From assembly GCF_905120465.1 (NCBI RefSeq), contig NZ_CAJHOF010000017.1:1-44597 (forward strand): 44,597 bases of DNA. Direction: 5' to 3'. Source of the stretch: Campylobacter majalis. GTDB lineage: Bacteria; Campylobacterota; Campylobacteria; Campylobacterales; Campylobacteraceae. The notes beneath the pieces were generated by a model. It was not told where the DNA came from. It saw only the letters and a list, made by a program, of their open reading frames with translations, and searched no databases. The stretch's first letter is position 1, and each line of letters begins with the position of its first letter. This document shows positions 1 through 8,280 of the stretch, one piece after another. The position numbers and the translations under genes are program-made.

Positions 1-212
1 TATTTAGCTTGGTGTCTTTTGTATGGTTGAGAGTTACAAGGGATAGCGAAGCGGTTACTATGCGTTCTGAGCAACACCAACCCTATTCTCTCTAATCTTT
101 TAAGCTTTTTATAAGTATATATTAAGTTTATTTTTATTTATTTTTAATAATTTTTTAAGTAAGAAAAATAGAAAGTTTTTATATAAAAAATGCAGAGCAA
201 ATCTCTACGTTT
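1..212. other. Left end, no complete gene; locally G+C-rich patch
   Basis: No complete gene is seen here. Bases 9-92 are roughly half G+C, in sharp contrast to the A/T-rich sequence around them. In the plus direction frame 3 is open from the window edge to a TAA at 93-95 (about 30 residues, with TRDSEAVTMRSEQHQP in it), so this could be the tail of a gene cut by the window edge or a piece of a dispersed repeat. The 7-mers TTGGTGT (9-15) and ACACCAA (74-80) are inverted and could close a stem. From 100 to 212 the sequence is featureless A/T-rich DNA downstream of the toxin gene. Confidence 0.4.
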
Positions 213-488
213 TTACCAGTCAAATACCTGCATATGACTACCTGTTGCAGCTAGATATAGCTCTAATTCTTTTTCTATAATTTTATATACTAATAATAAA
301 TCGGGCTTTATATGACACTCTCTAAAACCTTTATAGTTTAGAGTAAGTTCGTGATCTTTAAATTTTTTATCTAACATTTCACCTTTTGCAAGTTTTTTTA
401 CAGCTTCATTGATTAGATTTTGTTCTATTTTATGAAGTTTTTTAAACTGCTTTTTATAAAGTTTTGATGTAGTTATTTTATACTTCAT
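213..488 (-). CDS. YafQ-type mRNA interferase toxin (RelE/ParE superfamily)
   Basis: A 91-residue protein of normal length for the YafQ branch of RelE/ParE toxins, which cleave mRNA on the ribosome. The family block is clear: KDHELTLNYKGFRECHIKPD followed by LLLVYKI near residues 44-70, then a C-terminal GSHMQVFDW in which the histidine matches a conserved catalytic position of YafQ. The start overlaps the end of the upstream antitoxin gene by 11 bases, so translation is probably coupled. It is the distal gene of a two-gene toxin-antitoxin operon that would stabilise the plasmid. No truncation is visible. Confidence 0.85.
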   Translation of the reverse strand: MKYKITTSKLYKKQFKKLHKIEQNLINEAVKKLAKGEMLDKKFKDHELTLNYKGFRECHIKPDLLLVYKIIEKELELYLAATGSHMQVFDW

Positions 489-762
489 TATTCATATCTT
501 TTTCATATTCATCATAACTATTATATTTATATACATCTCCATTGTTAAATTGTTCTATGGCTATATCTAAGTTACTTTTTTTTTCGTTTATAGATAATGT
601 AATCTTTTCTCTCAAAAAACTTACTAGTTCTCTTTGAGCTTTTATTTTCTTTTCTAAATTCTCTCTCATAGTATCATATTTTTTTTCTGCACTAAGTAGA
701 GCATTAAACAAGCTTTTTTTTGACATATTATCATATTTTTGATAGTCAATTGTTGTTTGCAT
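478..762 (-). CDS. Antitoxin partner of the YafQ-like toxin
   Basis: A 94-residue, highly charged protein placed immediately upstream of and overlapping the YafQ-like toxin gene, the usual antitoxin position. The middle (about residues 20-60) is a predicted helix or coiled coil. The C-terminus (FNNGDVYKYNSYDEYEKDMN) resembles the flexible toxin-wrapping tail of other YafQ/RelE antitoxins. I do not see a textbook ribbon-helix-helix or HTH sequence at the N-terminus, so how it binds its own promoter is unclear. An AAAGGAT ribosome site lies just before the ATG. The assignment rests mainly on position. Confidence 0.7.
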   Translation of the reverse strand: MQTTIDYQKYDNMSKKSLFNALLSAEKKYDTMRENLEKKIKAQRELVSFLREKITLSINEKKSNLDIAIEQFNNGDVYKYNSYDEYEKDMNNEV

Positions 763-795
763 TTTTTATCCTTTTTAATCTTAAATTTTATAAAA

Positions 796-823
796 ATTAT
801 AGCATATTCTACATAAAAAACAA
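796..823 (-). promoter_or_regulatory. Promoter of the toxin-antitoxin operon
   Basis: On the minus strand TTGTTT (818-823) and TATAAT (796-801) are 16 bp apart. A TGC just before the -10 gives an extended -10 element. The position, about 35 bases ahead of the antitoxin start, suits an autoregulated toxin-antitoxin promoter. No obvious operator palindrome was found. Confidence 0.55.
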
Positions 824-1119
824 ATTTTAATATAAAAATAGTATCTAATAAATATAGAAATAATATGTAAAAAATATAATAATAGTATTGCTTTTATATT
901 ATAATAATATTATAAAAATACAATATAAATATTATATAAGTATAGTATTGATATGATATGTGTATTATGTTTTTATTGCATTTTTTAGTATGATAGCTAT
1001 ACAATTATAATATTTATTTAGCATAATATCTATATAATATTTATATTGTGTAGATATTGTATAGATAGTTAAGATTGGTAAAAAATTTGTGAATTAAATT
1101 AATATTAAGAATATCTTTA
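824..1119. other. Extremely A/T-rich intergenic region with inverted repeats
   Basis: No gene. The stretch is almost pure A/T with many short repeats. ACAATATAAATATTATAT near 919-936 is present in inverted form at 1032-1049 and again at the right end of the window (44580-44597). Motifs such as TAGTATTG recur. Such DNA could be an easily melted origin segment or a recombination substrate, but no iteron set or DnaA box was identified here. Confidence 0.35.
1032..1095. repeat. 64-bp inverted repeat, left copy
   Basis: This segment is an exact reverse complement of the last 64 bases of the window (44534-44597). Identity stops at 1095/1096, where a different repeat begins. If the molecule is circular, the two copies flank a segment of about 1.1 kb holding the toxin-antitoxin pair; if not, they mark an unresolved assembly end. 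Confidence 0.9.
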
Positions 1120-1128
1120 TTAGCTTCT
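1096..1128. repeat. 33-bp direct repeat of a gene interior (copy at 1679-1711)
   Basis: Bases 1096-1128 are identical to 1679-1711, which lie inside the 251-aa gene just upstream. The outer copy begins exactly where the 64-bp inverted repeat ends and supplies the last two codons and the stop codon of that gene. This looks like a recombination or duplication junction, or an assembly join. Confidence 0.85.
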
Positions 1129-1875
1129 TTTCCTTGTTTTTATTTTATTATCAATGTTTGTTTCAATACTAGTATTGCTATCTTGAGCATCAGCAAAATA
1201 TTTATATCCCATTTCCTCGTCATAGCTTTTTAAGTCAATAATATTATTAAGTTTTTTAGCAATATCGTGTCTAGTCATAGCTTGATTATAATTTATTGTG
1301 TCACCGTTTTGTTTGCTTATATAATCAAGTGTTTTTATATGGTGTATATCTTGTTCCGTTATCGGCATAAATAGGTTAGGATATAATAAATTTAGCTCAA
1401 TTGCAATATCAGCCGTACTCTTTTGAGTTTTTTCATCACGGAAAAAAGCCAATGCAACGGCTATCGCCCTGCTTTCATCTGAATAAGTAGAGTATATATC
1501 AATTTTATCTATAATCATTTTATGTTTAAGTAAATTTTCTTTAAGCTTTTCAGTTTTCAATTTTTTAAAAATAGATGATAAATCTCTAAAAACAAAATCA
1601 GAGCCAGTAATAAAACTTTTTGCATCTATTGTATTGTTGCAATAAGCAATAATAGCATTTTGAAAATCTTTATCTAAAAAATTAATATTAAGAATATCTT
1701 TATTAGCTTCTATATTAAATTTTTGGTCGAAAACTACTTCTCCATTTTTCTTGATTGTGTAGTTATAAAGATTTTGTTCGATTATATAGATATTATTTTT
1801 AAAATTTAATTCTAATGTAGAATTACCGCCAAACTCAAAATTACAAGAAATTTCCTTGATGAAATTATTATTCAT
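1120..1875 (-). CDS. Unrecognised 251-aa protein with basic C-terminal tail
   Basis: I do not recognise a family. It has no signal peptide or membrane segment and is probably cytosolic. The N-terminal ~70 residues alternate hydrophobic and charged residues like a beta-rich domain; the rest is helical. The C-terminus ends KIKTRKRS, a basic tail of the type seen on several other proteins in this window. The stop codon and last two codons lie in a 33-bp repeat that also occurs inside the gene, so the original 3' end may have been altered. A GGAT ribosome site precedes the ATG. It is the last gene of the long operon starting at 9270. Confidence 0.6.
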   Translation of the reverse strand: MNNNFIKEISCNFEFGGNSTLELNFKNNIYIIEQNLYNYTIKKNGEVVFDQKFNIEANKDILNINFLDKDFQNAIIAYCNNTIDAKSFITGSDFVFRDLSSIFKKLKTEKLKENLLKHKMIIDKIDIYSTYSDESRAIAVALAFFRDEKTQKSTADIAIELNLLYPNLFMPITEQDIHHIKTLDYISKQNGDTINYNQAMTRHDIAKKLNNIIDLKSYDEEMGYKYFADAQDSNTSIETNIDNKIKTRKRS

Positions 1876-1932
1876 TTTTTATCCTTTTAAAAGTATTTTT
1901 CATATCATTGCCTCTTGGTTTTGGTTTTATTG

Positions 1933-2259
1933 TTATAGCTTTTTTTCATAGCTTTTAAGTTTATCAAGCTTTGTGCTATATTCTTTGATTTCTTTAACTA
2001 CTTCAAGTAGTGATATTTTAAACTCATCATTGTTTTGCCAATCGCTAATTGAGTATCTAAAATTAAGCATATTAAAATATTTATACTCTTTATTATCGTA
2101 AATTTTCAGCTCTTTGTCATTAAGATAAAGCGGTAAAATTTCAGTTTTTACTTTCTTTTTGATTTTTGGCTTTAAAAAAAATAAATAGTAAATTACCATT
2201 ACTATTGCAAACACCGAAAGAATTAAAGTAAATATATCCAGTAAGTAAGTATATTGCAT
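1933..2259 (-). CDS. Small single-pass membrane protein, unknown
   Basis: The 108-residue product has one strong N-terminal membrane segment (about residues 8-29, LDIFTLILSVFAIVMVIYYL), then a lysine-rich stretch (KPKIKKKVK) that by the positive-inside rule puts the C-terminal ~75 residues in the cytoplasm. The remainder ends in a helical, charged segment. It follows the VirB4-like gene in the same direction, so it may be an accessory of the transfer apparatus, but nothing in the sequence fixes a function. Confidence 0.55.
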   Translation of the reverse strand: MQYTYLLDIFTLILSVFAIVMVIYYLFFLKPKIKKKVKTEILPLYLNDKELKIYDNKEYKYFNMLNFRYSISDWQNNDEFKISLLEVVKEIKEYSTKLDKLKSYEKKL

Positions 2260-2299
2260 TTTTATCCTTTTTTAAATTTTTATGATAGATAAATTTTAT

Positions 2300-2341
2300 C
2301 TATTTTTTCTTTTTAGAATTTACGGATACGTATGTATGCAT
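2300..2341 (-). CDS. Possible 13-aa leader or microprotein
   Basis: In the 183-bp gap between the VirB4-like gene and the 108-aa gene, a strong AAAGGAG ribosome site stands 5 bases before an ATG opening a 13-codon frame (MHTYVSVNSKKKK). A 30-codon frame (2320-2412) precedes and overlaps it. The good ribosome site is the only positive evidence. It could be a leader peptide, a remnant of a longer gene, or chance. Confidence 0.2.
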   Translation of the reverse strand: MHTYVSVNSKKKK

Positions 2342-2442
2342 CTGTTCTCCTTTGTTTTATTAAATTTGGTGTTATTTTCTAAAATCGCATTATGTTGATT
2401 TAAAAATGACATTTTCTTTCTTTATCGCTTGGCAGTGTGCTA

Positions 2443-4800
2443 TTATTCATTTGGGTTTGTGCTAAACACTGCCATTTCATCAGGCGTAATATCAAATTTC
2501 ATATTAAATACTCCACTGCTATACCATACACACATTTCGTATTTTTTGGTTTCAAGCAGAGCAATTTCAAGATTTTTTGGAAGCATACTATTGTCTCCAA
2601 ATATATTACGTATTTCACCTATCACTTCATTTTTCTTATCAGGTCTCAAAAGAAAAATTCTTGTATCGATATTTTTTAAAATACCCCACGGTATATGGTC
2701 GGCATTTTGAACTATAAAACATAAATGCACGTTATATTTTCTAGCTTCTAAGGTTACCTTATCAAACATCTCTTCAAATGTCTTATTGTTTCTAAAATAG
2801 TTTTTTGCCTCTTCCACTGCATAAAATAGCTTCGGAGCTGGTCGTCCTGCTCTTTTGCACTCTAGGGCATATTCTCTATCTTTTAGATATGTTTTTTGAA
2901 AAATAGAAAGAAAAATAGCCGTAAAAAGTGTGCTTTCCTTAAAGTTATTTAAATCCATATTAAGGACATCTACATCATCTATGTTGATTTTGTCAAAGTC
3001 TGAAAAAAGCCCAAGCATTTCTATTGAATTTAGTTTTGTTGCTAGGCTTGCGTATGCTGCTTGTTCATCAACTTTTAGTTGCTTTGATTTACTTCTTTGC
3101 TCTGCTTTTTTGACAAAATCATTAAGTAATGGGACTTTCAAGAAGTTATATTTACTCTCTCCAATATCTTGTAAAAATGTATCCGTCTTGTAATTTAAAC
3201 TTATAAGCTCATCATAAAGCTCTTTATTTTGCTCTTCAAGATTCATTACTCTATATTTAGTATATTCTTTATTAGAATAAAGCTCTCTAAAAATAGACTT
3301 TAAAAATGCACTTTCTTCAATCGTTAAAGGGCTTGCATTTTGCGTTTCGAGAATAATGGAGCATAGATCAATATTAAACTGCATATCGGCTTCAAATAGC
3401 TCTCTATCATCGATATTTGGAATATTTACAATATTATAGCTAAACTTTGCAAGACTTGAATCAATAATAGCTGTGCTGTTGTTTGGATTTGATGATATGA
3501 GTTTCATAAATTTTTCATCACTAAAACCTATATCATAGCTTCTAATACGAACATTATTGGGATTCTTGCCTAGATTAGAACAAGAACCATCAGCAAAATT
3601 TAGACCTACCATTTGAGCCATTATTTTTTGCTTTGAAACAGATTTACCGCTACCCGGTTTAGCTATAATAACCGAGTGAGGATTATCATTTTCAGCAGAA
3701 AATGAGTAGTTCAAAAATGAGCCATTTTTATCAGTGCCAAAAATATCAGGTTTGCTTGTATTGTGTTTGTGTATGCTAGCTATATAATTATGCAAATAAT
3801 TACTTTTTACTAAAAAATCAAATTCGCTATCTCTAAATTTTATGAGATTTTTTTGAAAATGATTTGAGCGATATATCTCTTTTTTGATAAAGCTTGTTTT
3901 CAGATAGCTTCCCAAGCTTCCTATAACCTCATCATCATACTCTTTTAAAAAAGCCATAGCATTGATTACAGCACAATCAAGCTCTTTATTCTTGTAAGCG
4001 TTTTGTAACTCTATAAAAGGGGCTTTATTGCCTAGCATTTTTGAATAGCTAATAAGCCTTGAAATATGATTTTCTATATGATTTTTGCTAAAATCTATAT
4101 AAATCCAAATCGTGCCAGTAAATTTTAACTTAAATATACTAGCAATATCAGTCTCATTAATATTTAAATGTTTGTAAGCCTGAAACATTGATATGTCTTG
4201 ATAGTTTTTACGTATGGCTTGCTTTGCAAGGCGTTTAAACTGCAAAAATTCAGGCTCACTAAGCTCATCATCTTTGTTTATATATAAACTTTGATGAAGT
4301 TGCTTATCATTTATAAAAAAGCTATTTTGCAAGTAGGCATTATAAAGCAAATTTACAATCTCAATACCATTTAAAAGTTGTGTATCATAGTAATCCGCAA
4401 TTACTTTGGCAATAACCTTATTGTGTGTTAGAATATATTGTTTTTGATAATTTCCCTGCTTGTGAAGCAAATAAAATATAAAAGCGTCATTGCTCTCTTT
4501 ATAATCCCTTATAATTTCATCTATCTTATCCGAACTCAAATATGTTTTTATGGTTTGATTTGTAACTAATTTTACAGCATACAGCTCTTTAAAAGGGGTA
4601 TTTGTGCTAACGCAATCATCTCCTATTTTGTCAATTAAAAATAGTGAGTTTGAGTGCCAATCATTAAACAGATTATAAATAGGATTGGCTAACTTATCAA
4701 AAAAGCAATTTGATAAATTCATACTTGGATCTTTTTTCTTAAAGCCAAAATAAGTTCCTACAAATGCCGTGCCAGCAAGGGCTAATAGTGCTAAATTCAT
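2443..4800 (-). CDS. VirB4/TraC-family conjugative transfer ATPase
   Basis: A 785-residue ATPase expected to power assembly of, and transport through, the mating channel at the inner membrane. A hydrophobic N-terminus (residues 3-19) could anchor it. The Walker A motif AKPGSGKS is near residue 384 and a Walker B-like segment LFYAVEEAKN near 660. These are followed by the VirB4-type block HLCFIVQNADHI and the segment DTRIFLLRPDKKNEV. Length and motif order fit VirB4/TraC. It lies directly downstream of topoisomerase III. The start ATG is preceded only by a weak GAG ribosome site, and a 10-codon frame ends on the base before it. Confidence 0.85.
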   Translation of the reverse strand: MNLALLALAGTAFVGTYFGFKKKDPSMNLSNCFFDKLANPIYNLFNDWHSNSLFLIDKIGDDCVSTNTPFKELYAVKLVTNQTIKTYLSSDKIDEIIRDYKESNDAFIFYLLHKQGNYQKQYILTHNKVIAKVIADYYDTQLLNGIEIVNLLYNAYLQNSFFINDKQLHQSLYINKDDELSEPEFLQFKRLAKQAIRKNYQDISMFQAYKHLNINETDIASIFKLKFTGTIWIYIDFSKNHIENHISRLISYSKMLGNKAPFIELQNAYKNKELDCAVINAMAFLKEYDDEVIGSLGSYLKTSFIKKEIYRSNHFQKNLIKFRDSEFDFLVKSNYLHNYIASIHKHNTSKPDIFGTDKNGSFLNYSFSAENDNPHSVIIAKPGSGKSVSKQKIMAQMVGLNFADGSCSNLGKNPNNVRIRSYDIGFSDEKFMKLISSNPNNSTAIIDSSLAKFSYNIVNIPNIDDRELFEADMQFNIDLCSIILETQNASPLTIEESAFLKSIFRELYSNKEYTKYRVMNLEEQNKELYDELISLNYKTDTFLQDIGESKYNFLKVPLLNDFVKKAEQRSKSKQLKVDEQAAYASLATKLNSIEMLGLFSDFDKINIDDVDVLNMDLNNFKESTLFTAIFLSIFQKTYLKDREYALECKRAGRPAPKLFYAVEEAKNYFRNNKTFEEMFDKVTLEARKYNVHLCFIVQNADHIPWGILKNIDTRIFLLRPDKKNEVIGEIRNIFGDNSMLPKNLEIALLETKKYEMCVWYSSGVFNMKFDITPDEMAVFSTNPNE

Positions 4801-4854
4801 TTATCTAACTCTTTTATATTTTTTATTTGTCATTTTCTTTTTATTCTTAGTCAG

Positions 4855-7038
4855 TCAGCTATTTGTGCTAAAATTTGGCTTTCCATTACTTTCAAAGCAA
4901 GTAAATTTGCAACCATCTTTCCATTCACTGCATCCATACCAAAATTTAGTTGGATCATTTTTACTTGGGCGACGTATAAGCCTACCTTTTTTGCAACTAG
5001 GACACTCATATTCTGTTATATTGCTAGAGTTTTGTGGTTTTTCTTTTGGACTAAAATCAGGTTTGCCATTTACGCTATTTGTAGAAAATTTGCACCCTTG
5101 TGAGTAATTAGAGCAACCAAAGAAATCGCCATTTTTTCCTTTTATTAGTCTTAGTACTCCATCGCCACAAAAAGGGCAGTGTATTATCTCTTTATCGTTT
5201 TGCATTTTTATTTCTCCATTTTTTATTTTTTGTATTTCATCGTTTATGGTCTGTTGGACTGAGCCTATAAACTCATCAATACTCATATTGCCATTTTGTA
5301 TATCTTTTTGCATTTCGTACCAAAGAGCCGTTATATCAGGGTTTTTGTATAAATCACTGACACTATTTATAAAAAATTTGCCTTTTTTTGTAGATGTGAT
5401 AACCTGCTTTTTGTCGTTTGAAATTTCTATGTATTCTTGCTTTGCAAGTTTTTCTATCATATCAGCCCTTGTTGCAGGCGTACCTATACCACCGCTTTCG
5501 CCTTTCTTTTCTTTGTCTTTTTCTAGTAAAAGTTTTTTGATTTTTTCGTCTTTTACATATTTTGCAACGGAGTTTAGATCTTTTAAGAGCGTTGTCATAG
5601 TATAGCGTGGGTGTGGTTTTGTTTGTTTTTTTTCGATTGCTACATTTATTGCTCGTTCGGCTATTAAGCCATTAAGCGAGTTTAAAAGCTCAGGCTCGTC
5701 ATCTTCACTTTTTCCCAAAAAGGCTTTAAAGCCTAGTTTCGTTGTGAAATTTAGTGTTTTTTCAAATATTAAATCATTGCTATTTAGTATAATTTTATAA
5801 CTTTCATACTCTCTTGGTTCGCAAAACTGAAGCAAAAATCTTTTAGCGATAAGAGTATAAATTTTTAATTCATCCGCATTTAGATTTGATAAATTTAATC
5901 TCGTTTCAGTTGGTATTATCGCATAGTGGGCTGTAATCTTACTATCATCAAAAGCCAAACTTTTTAAGTTAGAATTGATATAAGAAAAGTCAAATCGTCC
6001 ATTACTAAAATTATGAGCCAGTGCAGATATTAGATCATTGCGTTGCTCATAAATTGTGGTTGGTATATATTCGCAGTCACTTCTATTGTATGATATAGCT
6101 TTGTGTTTTTCACGTAAAGCTTGAGTAATATCCAATGTTTTTTTGGCTGAAAATCCATAAATTTTACTAGCTTCGCTTTGCAAATTTAAAAGGTTATACG
6201 GTAAAGGCGGATTTTCTTTTTTGCTCTCTTGTTTAATTTTTAATTCAAAAATTGAGTTTAATATTCTATCTTTTAACTCCTGTGCTACCTCGATTTGCAT
6301 AATCTTTTCATCGGTTTTTAATGTAAAATCTATTTTTGCTATATTTTCATCATTAAAATTAAATTTTGCGTTTAACTCAAAATAGTCTATGCTTTTGAAT
6401 GTATCGTTTTCAATGTCTCTATTGACAATTAAAGCCAAAATAGGCGTTTGCACTCTACCTATGCTAAATACTGCAAAATCAGCATTTTGTTTTTGATAGT
6501 TTAAAGAGTATGCACGTGTCAAGTTCATACCAACCAAATAATCAGCCCTGCTTCTTGCAAAGCCACTATTACTTATATTTTTAAAATTTCTATTGTCCTT
6601 GATATTTTCTAGCTCTTTTTTTACCGCTTTTGGGGTTATATCATTTATTAACATACGCTTGACTGGCTTTGTAGTCCTTGAATACTCTATAATTTCATCA
6701 ATCAAAATTTGCCCTTCCTCGTCAGGGTCTCCACAATGCACTATTTCACTTACATTGCTATCATTGATTAACTCAATAATATTTTTTAATTGTTTTGATG
6801 AGCTTGGTATCGGCTTATATTTAAATGTGATATTTAAAGGCAGATCAGCTAAATTCCATTTTTTATATTTTGGATTAATCTCATCAGGCTCCTTTAGGGC
6901 TAAAATATGACCATAACTCCAAGTAACAAGATCATTGCCTTTTTTTATATATCCATTACAAGTTTGTTCGTTTCCATCCATACCAGCAACTATTGCTCGA
7001 GCTAACTCAGGTTTTTCAGCTATAAATAAACGAGCCAT
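4855..7038 (-). CDS. topB: DNA topoisomerase III (plasmid TraE/TopB type)
   Basis: A 727-residue type IA topoisomerase that relaxes or decatenates DNA by passing single strands. The Toprim domain starts at residue 1 (MARLFIAEKPELARAI) and has the acidic HCGDPDEEGQ block near residue 100. The active-site tyrosine is in SYNRSDCEYIP, near residue 316. GRVQTPILAL is the usual conserved strand. Two four-cysteine zinc ribbons close the protein (CPFC near 620, CPSC near 679), as in many plasmid-encoded forms. Location in a transfer operon suggests it helps replicate or resolve transferred strands. It is complete. Confidence 0.93.
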   Translation of the reverse strand: MARLFIAEKPELARAIVAGMDGNEQTCNGYIKKGNDLVTWSYGHILALKEPDEINPKYKKWNLADLPLNITFKYKPIPSSSKQLKNIIELINDSNVSEIVHCGDPDEEGQILIDEIIEYSRTTKPVKRMLINDITPKAVKKELENIKDNRNFKNISNSGFARSRADYLVGMNLTRAYSLNYQKQNADFAVFSIGRVQTPILALIVNRDIENDTFKSIDYFELNAKFNFNDENIAKIDFTLKTDEKIMQIEVAQELKDRILNSIFELKIKQESKKENPPLPYNLLNLQSEASKIYGFSAKKTLDITQALREKHKAISYNRSDCEYIPTTIYEQRNDLISALAHNFSNGRFDFSYINSNLKSLAFDDSKITAHYAIIPTETRLNLSNLNADELKIYTLIAKRFLLQFCEPREYESYKIILNSNDLIFEKTLNFTTKLGFKAFLGKSEDDEPELLNSLNGLIAERAINVAIEKKQTKPHPRYTMTTLLKDLNSVAKYVKDEKIKKLLLEKDKEKKGESGGIGTPATRADMIEKLAKQEYIEISNDKKQVITSTKKGKFFINSVSDLYKNPDITALWYEMQKDIQNGNMSIDEFIGSVQQTINDEIQKIKNGEIKMQNDKEIIHCPFCGDGVLRLIKGKNGDFFGCSNYSQGCKFSTNSVNGKPDFSPKEKPQNSSNITEYECPSCKKGRLIRRPSKNDPTKFWYGCSEWKDGCKFTCFESNGKPNFSTNS

Positions 7039-7068
7039 TATCGTTTTGTCCTTGTATATTTTTTATTT

Positions 7069-7236
7069 TCATCTTGAGTTGTTGATGTTTCGTTGCTTAT
7101 TAAGGTTATAATCAACCCAAGAATATATATCTTTGATGAATTCTCTAGCTTGATATGAAAAACTATTATTTAAGATTTCATTGATTGATTTGTCTAAATT
7201 AAAACCCTCTTCGCATTCAAAATTCCACTTTGACAT
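7069..7236 (-). CDS. 55-aa protein, unknown, translationally coupled
   Basis: A short frame (MSKWNFECEEGF... ending NINNSR) fills the gap before the topoisomerase gene. Its ATG shares one base with the TAA of the preceding gene (TAATG), and an AAGGAG ribosome site stands 7 bases upstream, which makes translation likely. The protein is acidic at the N-terminus and mildly basic at the end, with no membrane segment. I do not recognise it. Confidence 0.6.
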   Translation of the reverse strand: MSKWNFECEEGFNLDKSINEILNNSFSYQAREFIKDIYSWVDYNLNKQRNINNSR

Positions 7237-7568
7237 TACTTAACTCCTTTTGCATTTGCTTCATTGCCTAAAAGCTGTTTTTCTTGCTCGAGCAAAAATA
7301 AGATTTCTCTATCACTTAGATTAATTTCTATCTCAAGTGCTTTTAGGGTTTTTATATTTTCTTCTTTTTGCCTTACTTGTTCAGCTATTTTTTCAATTAA
7401 TGGCTGTATTTCATTAATCCAATATTGCTCTATTTTTTCGTTTTCTTTGGTGCTAAATTGTTTTGTTCTTTCCCACGCTTGATTAAAACCGCTTTTTTGC
7501 ATATTAGACCAAGTCGCACCGCTTAAGCTTGTTAAGGCAATAAAAAATAATGTTGCAAAAAATTTCAT
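7236..7568 (-). CDS. Exported small coiled-coil protein
   Basis: The first ~18 residues form a signal peptide (MKFFATLFFIALTSLSGA), so the mature part is periplasmic. What follows is helical and charged (about residues 35-105), rich in Glu, Lys and Gln, and looks like a coiled coil. It belongs to a set of short exported coiled-coil proteins, at least one of which occurs in each transfer operon here (compare those at 11189, 37581 and 43349), but unlike those it lacks cysteine. A role as a channel-associated structural part is inferred from context only. Confidence 0.6.
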   Translation of the reverse strand: MKFFATLFFIALTSLSGATWSNMQKSGFNQAWERTKQFSTKENEKIEQYWINEIQPLIEKIAEQVRQKEENIKTLKALEIEINLSDREILFLLEQEKQLLGNEANAKGVK

Positions 7569-7569
7569 T

Positions 7570-8280
7570 TTATTTACTCACAATTTCAGAATAGTATTCT
7601 ATGGTTTTTGATATTATTGTTGCTCCATCTGGTATAAAAAGAGCAAGACTTGCTATGTAAGACCATAGAAAATAAACAAAATATCCAAAGATATTTGCCA
7701 CTGCACACCACGTTATTATTTGCAATACATTTGTATGTATTTGATCTTTTTTAGCACCCATCATACCATATGCAAAAGCTGTAAAAAAAACCATTATAGG
7801 CGTTAGTATAATAACCCAGTCTATTATAGTTTGCACCATAAACAACTGTAAATATGCTCCTTTATCCTCTATGCTTCCACTAGCTCCTGCCAAAGAAAAG
7901 ACTGAACTCTCGCCTCTTGTCCAAAAAATTTTAAAAATTTTACTTGAAAAATAATTAACGCCTTTTCCTAATGCTCCTAAAATGTCAAGTAATTTTATGC
8001 AGACCATAAAAAACACACAAGAGCATAAATGCACCAAAAAAGCTAAAAACATTACTCCAGTAATATTGCTAGAATGAGTGTTATGTCCGCTATTTGCTTT
8101 TATAAGCCCACCGACCAAGACGAATAAAAAAGGCAGTGAAGCAAAAGCAAAGCCGGCTGTCCCAAATGTGAATGCCGTAGCTATTAATTCCGTTCCAGCA
8201 CTACTGCCTATAGCATTATCATTGGCAAAACTTATAATACTGGATATAAAAAATAATATTAAAATTTTAAAGATATTCAT
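7570..8280 (-). CDS. Polytopic inner-membrane protein, probable transfer-apparatus part
   Basis: The 236-residue protein has an N-terminal signal-like helix (1-19), then about five further hydrophobic segments (near 35-60, 75-100, 150-170, 180-200 and 205-220). It has no motif I can name. Size and topology would suit a small VirB6-like or TraG-like channel component, but the larger protein at 32718-35111 fits that role better. It overlaps the preceding gene by four bases (ATGA) and is followed after one base by the 110-aa exported protein, so it is part of a tightly packed operon. Confidence 0.6.
   Translation of the reverse strand: MNIFKILILFFISSIISFANDNAIGSSAGTELIATAFTFGTAGFAFASLPFLFVLVGGLIKANSGHNTHSSNITGVMFLAFLVHLCSCVFFMVCIKLLDILGALGKGVNYFSSKIFKIFWTRGESSVFSLAGASGSIEDKGAYLQLFMVQTIIDWVIILTPIMVFFTAFAYGMMGAKKDQIHTNVLQIITWCAVANIFGYFVYFLWSYIASLALFIPDGATIISKTIEYYSEIVSK

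Noticed and set aside
9-80. A tRNA: 7-bp closing stem and a total length of 72 bases
   Set aside because: No convincing T-loop, D-arm or anticodon stem could be folded on either strand.
824-1119. Iteron array or CRISPR-like array in the A/T-rich repeats
   Set aside because: Repeats are short, irregular and explained by extreme base composition; there is no regular repeat-spacer pattern here or elsewhere in the window.
4804-4836. A 10-codon frame just before the VirB4-like gene
   Set aside because: Too short and without a good ribosome site to be supported as a gene.
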